NCBI RefSeq assembly: GCF_000278725.1
Contig: NZ_ALCA01000100.1
Span: 1 to 64,000, forward strand
DNA length: 64,000 nucleotides
Direction: 5' to 3'
Origin: Actinomyces sp. ICM47
GTDB taxonomy: Bacteria; Actinomycetota; Actinomycetes; Actinomycetales; Actinomycetaceae
Below are positions 18,495-25,476 of this stretch, one piece after another (the stretch's first letter is position 1; the number at the start of each line of letters is the position of its first letter). Both the position numbers and the translations under genes were made by a program. A model generated the notes under the pieces. That model was not told where the DNA came from, searched no databases, and saw only the letters and a list, made by a program, of their open reading frames with translations.

Positions 18495-18931
18495 TGCACA
18501 CCTCGCAGCCAGACCACCTGCGCGCCAAGCGGGCGCAGATCCACATCAGTGCACGTCACGACCGGCCAGTGACGCAAAGCCTGCGCATCCAGGGTCAATG
18601 CCACAACATCGATGCGGACGCGAGACCCCAGTCGGCCTCGTTGTCGACACCACGCGCCCGTGAGCGCGCGCAGCCGAGCGACTTTGCGAGCATCTACCGA
18701 CGCGAGAGCGCTCCCCCGTTGTCTGCCCACCCGAGTGCGAACTTCAATGACGACAGTCCACGGGCTTCCCGGATCAGTGTCGTCGCGAGCGATGATGTCG
18801 AGCTCTCCGCGCCTGCCGTCGCGCCAGTTGCATTCCAGGACACGCAGGCCCGCCTCTTCGATGATCAGGCGCGCCGTGTATTCCCCCGCCACACCTAGGA
18901 CCCGCCGGTCGGGTCGTGTTGAGCAATCCAT
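18491..18931 (-). CDS. yraN: YraN-family (UPF0102) endonuclease-like protein
   Basis: 146 residues with the family pattern of a Holliday-junction-resolvase-like nuclease fold: GVAGEYTARLIIEEAG, then NWRDGRRGELDIIARD with the conserved ELD, and VVIEVRTRVGRQRG. Biochemical role is unsettled in the literature; the fold suggests nuclease activity. GGAGGTGA, a nearly perfect ribosome-binding site, lies six bases before the ATG. It is the first gene of yraN-comM-dprA, and three 30-bp-spaced boxes lie just upstream, so any regulator binding them would act on the DNA-processing operon. Confidence 0.9.
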   Translation of the reverse strand: MDCSTRPDRRVLGVAGEYTARLIIEEAGLRVLECNWRDGRRGELDIIARDDTDPGSPWTVVIEVRTRVGRQRGSALASVDARKVARLRALTGAWCRQRGRLGSRVRIDVVALTLDAQALRHWPVVTCTDVDLRPLGAQVVWLRGVQ

Positions 18932-18989
18932 GTGAGCTCACCTCCACGACCACACTGCTCCCCAGGACACGCCGCTTTCAACGTGAAAA

Positions 18990-19013
18990 CCGCCCCCTGT
19001 GGATAGGAGGCGG
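18990..19013 (-). terminator. Intrinsic terminator, loop formed by a repeat box
   Basis: On the minus strand CCGCCTCC pairs with GGGGGCGG (one G-U) around the loop TATCCACA, followed directly by TTTTC. This is a good intrinsic terminator for the DUF2469 gene, 59 bp after its stop. Its loop is one of the 30-bp-spaced boxes. Confidence 0.7.
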
Positions 19014-19065
19014 CACGCGCGAGGCCCTGTGGATACGCTGCGACACGGCGAGGGGTCTGTGGATG
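18996..19065 (-). repeat. TATCCACAGG boxes at 30-bp spacing, locus 2
   Basis: Read on the minus strand: CATCCACAGA (19065-19056), TATCCACAGG (19035-19026) and TATCCACAGG (19005-18996), exactly 30 bp from start to start. In two units a CGTGTCGC-like block follows about 18 nt downstream of the box start and the third has CGTGCCGC or none. The array points toward yraN, whose ATG is 65 bp beyond the last box. Confidence 0.7.
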
Positions 19066-19072
19066 GAGAACG

Positions 19073-19372
19073 CTACGGGATGTCGAGTTCTGGCTTCGAC
19101 AGCTCCTCGACATTCACGTCCTTGTAAGTGATGACGCGAACTGATCGTACGAAACGCGATGATCGATAGATGTCCCAGACCCACGCGTCGGTCAGCGTCA
19201 GCTCAAAAAACACGTCGCCGCCGACGGGACGCGCCTGGACATCGACGTGATTGCACAGGTAGAAACGCCTCTCAGTCTCCACGACAAACTTAAACAAGCC
19301 AATGACGTCGCGGTATTCCTTGAAAAGCTCCAGCTCCAGGTTGTTCTCATAACCTTCGATTTCTTCGCTCAC
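19073..19372 (-). CDS. DUF2469-family protein (Rv2901c-like)
   Basis: Short conserved actinobacterial protein of unknown function. The central blocks VVETERRFYLCNHVDVQ, FFELTLTDAWVWDIYR and VRVITYKDVNVEELSKPEL match what I recall of the M. tuberculosis homologue almost word for word. The frame is open to a GTG at 19408, but the GTG at 19372 gives the family N-terminus (SEEIEGYENNLELELFKEY) and 99 residues. No strong ribosome-binding site decides the start. It sits between rnhB and yraN as in other actinobacteria. Confidence 0.85.
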   Translation of the reverse strand: MSEEIEGYENNLELELFKEYRDVIGLFKFVVETERRFYLCNHVDVQARPVGGDVFFELTLTDAWVWDIYRSSRFVRSVRVITYKDVNVEELSKPELDIP

Positions 19373-19427
19373 GGACCCCATCATGCCGGGGAAGACCACA
19401 TGGGTCACCCTGCCACCCCGGCGCGCC

Positions 19428-20099
19428 CTACTTTGTGGGCTTCGTCGGCATCTTCCATGAACGCCGATGAAAATCGCTTACACCCAGCTCAGCGATAGCG
19501 CGCGCATGCGCGGCAGAGCCGTATCCCTTATTCGAGGCCCAGCCGTATCCGGGATCCTCGGTCTCTGTCATGAGGCGGTCGCGCGCGACCTTGGCCAGGA
19601 CGGACGCGGCGGCCACGACCGCGCAGGATAGGTCGGCTTTGACCTGCATACGAACGGGAAGGGCGACGCCGAACGGATCCTCGGGTCCGTCGATGCCCCC
19701 GAACAGGTCGTCGGGTTCGGACAGCCAGTCATGGGAGCCGTCCAAGAGGACGCCGCCGGGGACGAGGCCTCGGCTCGCGACCTCGGCGAGGGCACGACGC
19801 CCAGCCAGGCGCAGCGCGACAATGATCCCCCACCGGTCGATTTCCTGAGGCGAGGCGTATCCGACGGCACAGTCTTGGACCCAGGACTGAATAGGCTCGA
19901 CGAGAGCATCTCGACGGCGCGGGGTGAGCGCCTTGGAGTCGGTGAGTCCGGCGGGGACGGGCGGAGCGTCCGCCCCGATGAGGGCGACGCCGACGGCGAC
20001 AGGGCCGGCGAGAGCACCGCGACCGACCTCGTCCATGCCGGCGACGATCCCCCAGCGCGTCGCGAGGGACATCTCGAGGTCACGCGAGGCTGTGCTCAT
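19428..20099 (-). CDS. rnhB: Ribonuclease HII
   Basis: Removes RNA from RNA-DNA hybrids and ribonucleotides from DNA. The catalytic start GMDEVGRGALAGPV (Asp-Glu), TDSKALTPRRR and the later VAAASVLAKVARD motif are present. The frame is open to 20168 inside lepB; the ATG at 20099 overlaps the lepB stop as ATGA and gives 223 residues, the usual length. The arrangement lepB-rnhB on one strand is typical. Confidence 0.94.
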   Translation of the reverse strand: MSTASRDLEMSLATRWGIVAGMDEVGRGALAGPVAVGVALIGADAPPVPAGLTDSKALTPRRRDALVEPIQSWVQDCAVGYASPQEIDRWGIIVALRLAGRRALAEVASRGLVPGGVLLDGSHDWLSEPDDLFGGIDGPEDPFGVALPVRMQVKADLSCAVVAAASVLAKVARDRLMTETEDPGYGWASNKGYGSAAHARAIAELGVSDFHRRSWKMPTKPTK

Positions 20100-20842
20100 G
20101 AGGACTTGGGGACGGATGCGAAGGCTTCGGGGCGGCCCACATCCGTACTCCAGTGAGACGTCGGCCAAATGACGGCCTGAACCGTACCAACGACCGAGGA
20201 GACAGGGACGTAGGGAGACTGGCCCTCACCCATGTGATAGCGCGAGTCGGCGGAGTTGGAACGGTTATCTCCCATGACCCACAGATGTCCCTCGGGAACG
20301 GTGATATCGAACGTACGCTCACCGCAGGGCACCTGCCCGTTCGCGATGTAGGGTTCGTCGATCTCAACACCGTTGACGCTGACCTTGCCTGTGGTGCTCT
20401 GACACGTCACGTGATCGCCACCGACACCGATAACACGCTTCACGAGAGTCTGCTCGCCACCGGCAGGGACGAAGCCTGTGAACTCTCCGATCTTGCGGAT
20501 CGCGGAGGGAGACGTGATCTCCGTAGGTCCAAGCCATCCGAGCGTATCGTCGAAGACGACGACATCACCACGGTGAATGTTTGATCGAAGCGCATCGACA
20601 CGGGAGACCGCGATACGGTCGTCCTCCACCAGCGTGTTACGCATCGAGGGAGACGGGATCCAGAAGACCTGGATGATGAAGGCACGCAGCAGTGAGGAGA
20701 TGAGGAGTGCAACGACGATGATAACGATGATCTCGCGCAACCACACCAAGGGGTTACGCCGTGCCCGTGCTTCCGCGCGCTCGCGATCCCGGAGCGACGG
20801 CGCGTGAGCCGGTCCGAGTTCAGGGCTTGCAGTCGAGATCAT
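20096..20842 (-). CDS. lepB: Signal peptidase I
   Basis: Membrane serine protease that removes signal peptides of exported proteins. One membrane segment (IIVIIVVALLISSLLRAFII, about residues 37-56) precedes the catalytic motif PSPSMRNTL (Ser nucleophile), then LVKRVIGVGGD (Lys general base) and GDNRSNSADSRY. 248 residues from the ATG at 20842, chosen because AAAGGAG is five to six bases upstream; the longer frame to 20938 runs through the rplS terminator. Followed by rnhB with an ATGA overlap. Confidence 0.95.
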   Translation of the reverse strand: MISTASPELGPAHAPSLRDRERAEARARRNPLVWLREIIVIIVVALLISSLLRAFIIQVFWIPSPSMRNTLVEDDRIAVSRVDALRSNIHRGDVVVFDDTLGWLGPTEITSPSAIRKIGEFTGFVPAGGEQTLVKRVIGVGGDHVTCQSTTGKVSVNGVEIDEPYIANGQVPCGERTFDITVPEGHLWVMGDNRSNSADSRYHMGEGQSPYVPVSSVVGTVQAVIWPTSHWSTDVGRPEAFASVPKSS

Positions 20843-20884
20843 GCATTCTCCTTTATTCCTCGTGGACCATCCAAGAATACGGCG

Positions 20885-20915
20885 AGGCCCGACACCAGCG
20901 CGCGGTGTCGGGCCT
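20885..20915 (-). terminator. Strong hairpin between rplS and lepB
   Basis: Perfect 12-bp stem AGGCCCGACACC/GGTGTCGGGCCT with a 7-base loop, 38 bp after the rplS stop. The U-rich side is on the plus strand (CCTTTCC); on the minus strand it is followed by CGCCGTATTC, so it may act as a partial terminator or mRNA-end stabiliser. Confidence 0.65.
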
Positions 20916-20953
20916 TTCCGTGAAAAATGCCAAGGCACGTGGCCCGGCTAGCC

Positions 20954-21310
20954 TCACTCGGCCTTGCCGGAGCGGTGTTCCTTGATCTTCGCGGCCTTGC
21001 CGTGACGCTCACGCAGGTAGTAGAGCTTGGCGCGGCGCACGTCGCCCTTGGTGACGACCTCGATGTGGTCGATCGTGGGGGCGTGAACCGGGAAGGTACG
21101 CTCGACGCCCACACCGAAGGAAACCTTGCGGATCGTGAACGTGGAGGACACGCCGTGACCGCGGCGAGCGATCACAACGCCCTGGAAGACCTGGATACGG
21201 GAGCGGTTGCCTTCGATAACCTTGACGTGCACCTTGAGGGTGTCGCCCGCGCGGAACGGCGGGATATCATCGCGCAGCGAAGGCGCGTCAACAGCGTCCA
21301 GCTTCTGCAT
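20954..21310 (-). CDS. rplS: 50S ribosomal protein L19
   Basis: Large-subunit protein L19. Diagnostic blocks are [34 protein letters not shown] and [18 protein letters not shown]. 118 residues from the ATG at 21310, which has AAGGAG five bases upstream; the longer frame to 21433 covers a structured leader and is not coding. It has a hairpin after its stop and a 10-bp long-range inverted repeat in its leader, so expression is probably controlled separately from trmD upstream. Confidence 0.97.
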   Translation of the reverse strand: MQKLDAVDAPSLRDDIPPFRAGDTLKVHVKVIEGNRSRIQVFQGVVIARRGHGVSSTFTIRKVSFGVGVERTFPVHAPTIDHIEVVTKGDVRRAKLYYLRERHGKAAKIKEHRSGKAE

Positions 21311-21328
21311 TTTTTCTCCTTGACGCCT

Positions 21329-21417
21329 CTGCCGCAGGTCGGGGGCGCCTGGTTGGGCGGGTCCGTGCCCGCTCATTCGTTCGTCTGATTGTGCGCCTCG
21401 GTGTCCCCCTGCGGCAG
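21329..21417 (-). promoter_or_regulatory. Structured rplS 5' leader with a 10-bp closing stem
   Basis: CTGCCGCAGG (21329-21338) and CCTGCGGCAG (21408-21417) are perfect inverted repeats enclosing 69 nt, in which a smaller GCGGG/CCCGC hairpin can form (21357-21372). The structure ends 18 bp before the rplS start codon. It resembles an autoregulatory ribosomal-protein leader; no known leader class was recognised. Confidence 0.5.
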
Positions 21418-21464
21418 GATGAACCACGCACAATCCTGGCTAGTATCCCATACATCGGGCACGT

Positions 21465-22838
21465 TTAGGCGAGTTGCCTGCCGTCAGCGCCCGTGAGATG
21501 ACGCACCATCACAACGTCGTGGTTAAGGACGCCGCCAACATCGAAGATGCGGGTGGAACGACGACGGAACCCATGGCGTTTGTAGAAGGCCTGCGCATGC
21601 TTGTTGGCGCGGTTGGTGCCCAGAGCCACGGATGTGTGCCCGCACTGCGCCGCATCGGCGAGCGCACGCTCGACGAGCGTATCGGCGATGCCACTGCCCC
21701 TCCACGGCGCGTCGACGTAGCACTTGGACAGGTACGCAGCGTCGGCTTCAACCTTTCCGGGGCGCACGCATTCGTCGGGGATCGCTCCCTTGCCGACGAC
21801 CGTCAGCGTGTATCCGACGAGGGCACCATCAACTTCGGCGACCAGTATTCGGTACCGCTCTGGCTGACTGGCCACGGCCTCGAACATGTCGGGGCTTAAC
21901 TCGGCCGCAATGAACGCGTCAATGGCCTCGCGGGGTAAATCGGGAGGGCATGCCTCGGGGAAGGTACGCGCGGCCAGGGCACTGAGCGCGTGCGCATCCC
22001 CGACCTCGGCGCGACGAATGTCGACGGGGCGAGCCGCCCCCTCACGCGGGTACGCGACACCGCAGGCGGCCAAAGCCGCGCGATCCTCACGGCCAAGCGA
22101 GTCGGCGCGTAACGACAGGGCAATGTCGGGACGCACCGCAGCGGTCTTTTCGATCGCACGGTCGCGTCGCCAGCGCTCGATGGCCGCGTGGTTGCCTCCC
22201 AGCAGAACCTCGGGAATCTGCAAGGAACGGAACTCACGGGGTTTGGTGAAAACAGGGTATTCGAGGAGACCCGCGCCCGAGTGCGACTCTTCGACGAGCG
22301 AGTCGGGATTGCCCATGAAGCCGTCCAGGAGGCGCGCGACTGCCTCGGTGAGCACCATCGCCGCGACCTCGCCACCGTTGAGGACGTAGTCACCGATGGA
22401 GAACTCCAACACCTCGACGCCCACTCCCCGGTAGTGCTGGGCCACGCGCGCATCGATCCCCTCGTAACGCCCACACGCGACGATAATCTGATCGGCGCAC
22501 GCCAGGTCTTCAACAAGGGGCTGGGTCAGCGGGGTACCCGACGGTGTCGGGATCGCGAGGATACGCCGCGACGAGGCCAGGGTCCCATCCTCGTCACCGG
22601 TGCGCAGCGGGATGGCGAGCACCTCATCGAGGGCGCGCGCCCACACGTCTGCGCGCATGACCATGCCGGCACCGCCACCGTAGGGAGTGTCGTCGACGCT
22701 GCGGTGCTTGCCGGTGGCCCACTCGCGCAGGTCATGGGCTTCAACCGAGACGAGGCCGGCATCCTCTGCCTTGCCCATGAGGGAGAGCGTCAGGGGCGCG
22801 AAATAATCGGGAAAGATCGAAATAAGGTCGAAACGCAC
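21465..22838 (-). CDS. trmD: tRNA (guanine-37-N1)-methyltransferase fused to a GNAT acetyltransferase
   Basis: 457 residues in one uninterrupted frame. Residues 1 to about 265 are TrmD, which makes m1G37 in tRNA using SAM through a trefoil-knot fold: DDTPYGGGAGMVMR (51-62 region), IIVACGRYEGIDARV and FSIGDYVLNGGEVAAMVL. Residues about 272-447 are a GNAT domain: YVDAPWRGSGIADTLVERAL is the acetyl-CoA-binding motif A and ANKHAQAFYKRHGF the C-terminal motif. The GTG at 22838 lies one base after the rimM TAG stop, so translation is coupled; the open frame to 23006 runs inside rimM. A normal TrmD is about 240-270 residues, so the tail is additional. What the acetyltransferase modifies is unknown. 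Confidence 0.93.
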   Translation of the reverse strand: MRFDLISIFPDYFAPLTLSLMGKAEDAGLVSVEAHDLREWATGKHRSVDDTPYGGGAGMVMRADVWARALDEVLAIPLRTGDEDGTLASSRRILAIPTPSGTPLTQPLVEDLACADQIIVACGRYEGIDARVAQHYRGVGVEVLEFSIGDYVLNGGEVAAMVLTEAVARLLDGFMGNPDSLVEESHSGAGLLEYPVFTKPREFRSLQIPEVLLGGNHAAIERWRRDRAIEKTAAVRPDIALSLRADSLGREDRAALAACGVAYPREGAARPVDIRRAEVGDAHALSALAARTFPEACPPDLPREAIDAFIAAELSPDMFEAVASQPERYRILVAEVDGALVGYTLTVVGKGAIPDECVRPGKVEADAAYLSKCYVDAPWRGSGIADTLVERALADAAQCGHTSVALGTNRANKHAQAFYKRHGFRRRSTRIFDVGGVLNHDVVMVRHLTGADGRQLA

Positions 22839-22839
22839 G

Positions 22840-23352
22840 CTACTTGCCGTCCCGCTCAGAAACGGCCTGATCGTCGAACAGGCCTGGGGGCGCGTCGATG
22901 ACGACGAAACCGCCCTCCACGTCAACGGTGGGGACGAGCTGAGTGACGAAGGGAACCATGACGGTACCTGCCTGAGTCTTGACGAGCAGCAGGTCCTGGG
23001 CGGCACCGGGGGTCAAGCCGCTGACGGTGCCGAGTACCTCGCCACTTCGCGTGCGGGCCGCAAGACCCTTGAGCTGATGCGGATACCAGGCGTCCTCTTC
23101 CTCGTGCTCCTCGACAAGCAGTCGAGCACCGCGCAGCGCTTCGGCATCCTCGCGCGACACGCACTCCTCGAAGGAGGCCAGGACACGGTCCTTATGGACG
23201 CGGATGGATCGGACCGTCACCGCAGTGCCGCGTCCCGCGACGTCCAGGCGCGCGCCCGGTGTCAACACCTCCGGATCGTCGCTGCGAACGTCGAGAATGA
23301 CCTCACCGCGCAGGCCGTGAGCGGGGCCGACGATAGCGGCTGTGAGCTGCAT
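22840..23352 (-). CDS. rimM: 16S rRNA processing protein RimM
   Basis: Assembly factor for the 30S head, binds S19. The start VGPAHGLRGEVILDVRSD and the PRC-barrel part (DAWYPHQLKGLAARTRSGEV, LLVKTQAGTVMVPFVTQLV, VDVEGGFVVIDAP) are clear. 170 residues, normal. GAGGAG precedes the ATG. Order rpsP-khpA-rimM-trmD-rplS is the common ribosome-maturation cluster; a strong hairpin separates khpA from rimM. Confidence 0.96.
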   Translation of the reverse strand: MQLTAAIVGPAHGLRGEVILDVRSDDPEVLTPGARLDVAGRGTAVTVRSIRVHKDRVLASFEECVSREDAEALRGARLLVEEHEEEDAWYPHQLKGLAARTRSGEVLGTVSGLTPGAAQDLLLVKTQAGTVMVPFVTQLVPTVDVEGGFVVIDAPPGLFDDQAVSERDGK

Positions 23353-23394
23353 GGGTTCTCCTCATCATGAACGGGAATCTGTCCGAAGGATACA

Positions 23395-23427
23395 ACGAAG
23401 GGGTCCGGCGGTGCCGGACCCCTTCGT
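23395..23427 (-). terminator. Strong hairpin between khpA and rimM
   Basis: A 15-bp stem (core GAAGGGGTCCGGC/GCCGGACCCCTTC) with a 3-base loop, 14 bp after the khpA stop. On the minus strand TTGTATCCTT follows. Likely a terminator or attenuator that lowers rimM-trmD expression relative to rpsP. Confidence 0.75.
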
Positions 23428-23441
23428 GACGTGTGCGAGTC

Positions 23442-23681
23442 TTACTCGCGATCCGTGTCAACAACGTCGACTCGGACGGTGCCGCGCGTAGACAGCGCAC
23501 CCATGACGGTGCGCAGAGCGCGAGCCGTCCGACCGCCACGACCGATGACTCGTCCCAGGTCCTCGGGGTTCACGCGAACCTCAAGGAGCTGACCGCGTCG
23601 CATCGAGCGAGGGGTCACCTCGACATCTTCGGGGTGGTCAACGATGCCGCTGACCAGGTGCTCCAGCGCGTCGGCGAGCAT
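23442..23681 (-). CDS. khpA: KH-domain RNA-binding protein KhpA
   Basis: 79 residues, one KH domain with the GxxG loop in LGRVIGRGGRTARALR. The family binds RNA, pairs with KhpB in other Gram-positives and affects cell size and division. It begins 2 bp after the rpsP stop, the usual rpsP-khpA pair. No extra domain. Confidence 0.93.
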   Translation of the reverse strand: MLADALEHLVSGIVDHPEDVEVTPRSMRRGQLLEVRVNPEDLGRVIGRGGRTARALRTVMGALSTRGTVRVDVVDTDRE

Positions 23682-23683
23682 GC

Positions 23684-24142
23684 TCAGGCATCCTCTCCAG
23701 CGGCTTCGTCAGAAGCCTGCTCGGCCTCGGCGGCAGCCGCGGCAGCAGCAGCTTCTTCCTCGGCCTTCTTGGCGGAGGCAGCAGCCTTGGACTTCTCGGC
23801 CGCAGCCTCGGCGTCCTTGATGGCCTGCTCGGCCTGGGCGGCCTTGTCGGCCTCGGAGACGATGACGCGGGAAACCGCGTCGGCCTTGCCGTTGTGCTTA
23901 GCAATGTCACCGGTCAGGACCAGCAGGTTGCGGACCTGGTCGGAGGGCTGAGCGCCAACACCGAGCCAGTACTGGGCACGCTCAGAGTCGATGCGGATGA
24001 TCGACGGGTTCGGCTGAGGATCGTAGTAGCCGACCTCTTCGATGACGCGGCCGTCACGCTTCTTGCGGGAATCGACGACGACAACGCGGTACTGGGCGGC
24101 ATGGATCTTGCCCATGCGCTTCAGGCGAATTCGAACTGCCAC
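23684..24142 (-). CDS. rpsP: 30S ribosomal protein S16 with long Ala-rich tail
   Basis: Small-subunit protein S16. The conserved part ([37 protein letters not shown]) covers the first 85 residues or so. The remaining 65 residues are an Ala/Glu/Lys-rich tail with an eight-Ala run, likely a flexible or helical extension; such tails occur in actinobacterial S16 but this one is long (152 residues in total). First gene of the ribosome-maturation cluster. Confidence 0.95.
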   Translation of the reverse strand: MAVRIRLKRMGKIHAAQYRVVVVDSRKKRDGRVIEEVGYYDPQPNPSIIRIDSERAQYWLGVGAQPSDQVRNLLVLTGDIAKHNGKADAVSRVIVSEADKAAQAEQAIKDAEAAAEKSKAAASAKKAEEEAAAAAAAAEAEQASDEAAGEDA

Positions 24143-24273
24143 TTGAGTGGTCTCTCCATTTCAGAATTGGTGTGGACCTTTGCGTCCCGAGGTGGGAAAC
24201 ACAGGGGTCGCATCGGACCGGGACACGACGACACGCAGTGAGAGGGTCTACGTTCCGCCGGGTACAGCTAGCG

Positions 24274-24279
24274 ATTATG
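24274..24279 (-). promoter_or_regulatory. Probable rpsP -10 element inside a 13-bp palindrome
   Basis: CATAAT on the minus strand, part of the perfect inverted repeat ATTATG-C-CATAAT (24274-24286). It would start transcription about 125 bp before rpsP. No good -35 hexamer. The palindrome could also be an operator. Confidence 0.4.
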
Positions 24280-24366
24280 CCATAATTCGAGCCTGAATCC
24301 CACAGGGGAACGCCATGCTTGACACTGCAGCGCGGTTAGATCCATCACTACACATACGTGGAGTGT

Positions 24367-25473
24367 CTAGGGACGCTCCCACGCACACTCTCCCCCGATA
24401 TATACGGAGGTCGGCCTCGCGAGGGCGAGCGGGTCGGCGCGCGGATCATCGTCAAGTATCAGCAGATCAGCGTCCGATCCTTCGACGAGGCCGGGGCGGC
24501 CCAGGTATCGGAGACTGACCCAGGTGGACGCGTCGATGACGGCCTGGGACGAGGCACCCCAGCGCGACCACAGGTCAAGCTCGCCCGCGATGGAACCGTG
24601 CTCCTGGTATCCACCAGCATCGGTTCCCTGCAGGAGGAGGATGCCTGCGTCCAGAAGCATCTGGAAGTGTTCGACACGCGTGTCATACATGCGCTGCATG
24701 GTGGCCGCGTAGACGGGGTACTTAGTCCCCGCCTGCGCGGCGAAGTCCGCGAAAAGCTCAACCTGGCGCAGGGTCGGCGTTACGGCGATGCCGCGCGCTG
24801 CGATCTCACTGGCCTGGTCCGCGTCGATGCCGCTGCCATGCTCAATGTCATCGACACCCGCTTCAATGAGCGAATCAATGACGCGGTGAGAGAAAGCGTG
24901 GACAGCGATGCGTGCCCCGGCCTCGTGCACGGCGGCGACCGCCTCGCGCAGGACGGAGGGATCCCACAGCAGCATGAGGTCAGCGTCCGCGCCGCCGCTG
25001 CGGTCGATCCAGTCACCGACGATCTTGACCCAGCCGTCGCAGCGCCCCGCCATGTTGGCCAGGACGCGGGGCAGCTCACGCTGATCCTCGACATCCAGCG
25101 GCAGGTCACGCATGTAGCGCTTGGGCCGCGCAACGTGGCGGCCACAGCGGATCAGGCGCGGACCAACAAGGTCGTTCACGCACGAGTTATCGACGGGCAC
25201 GCCACAATCACGCACGAGCGTCACGCCACTGGCAAGCGTGAGCGCCGACTGCCGGATCATCTCCTCGGGCGACACCGGGCCGGACGAGGAATAACCAATG
25301 TGGCAGTGCGCGTCCACCATGCCCGGCACGATAAAGCCGCAGCGCTCGGCGCGATTCGCCAATTCGTCACCGACGCGACGAATGAGTCCGTCGGACACAG
25401 ACCACGTACCACTCACCCACTGCGGGCGAGCGAGCGCATCCTCGGCCCACAGGCCGACGCCGGTGACGAGCAC
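24367..25473 (-). CDS. Amidohydrolase-superfamily enzyme (Rv2915c-like)
   Basis: 368 residues with the metal site of the amidohydrolase TIM barrel: DAHCHIG (HxH) near residue 55, WVKIVGDW (probable bridging Lys), VHAFSH, IEHGSG and GTDAGG (final Asp). It resembles imidazolonepropionase- and prolidase-type members, but the substrate cannot be named. It starts with GTG 3 bp after the ffh stop, so it is probably co-transcribed with ffh. The same neighbour pair exists in M. tuberculosis (Rv2915c, ffh) as I recall, so the link is old, although no functional reason is known. Confidence 0.88.
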   Translation of the reverse strand: MLVTGVGLWAEDALARPQWVSGTWSVSDGLIRRVGDELANRAERCGFIVPGMVDAHCHIGYSSSGPVSPEEMIRQSALTLASGVTLVRDCGVPVDNSCVNDLVGPRLIRCGRHVARPKRYMRDLPLDVEDQRELPRVLANMAGRCDGWVKIVGDWIDRSGGADADLMLLWDPSVLREAVAAVHEAGARIAVHAFSHRVIDSLIEAGVDDIEHGSGIDADQASEIAARGIAVTPTLRQVELFADFAAQAGTKYPVYAATMQRMYDTRVEHFQMLLDAGILLLQGTDAGGYQEHGSIAGELDLWSRWGASSQAVIDASTWVSLRYLGRPGLVEGSDADLLILDDDPRADPLALARPTSVYIGGECAWERP

Positions 25474-25476
25474 GGC

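Noticed and set aside
18996-19065. CRISPR array, suggested by the exact 30-bp periodicity
   Set aside because: Only about 10 of 30 bases are kept between units, there are three units, and no cas gene lies near.
24318-24323. TTGACA on the plus strand as a -35 element
   Set aside because: No -10 hexamer at 16-18 bp and no plus-strand gene downstream.
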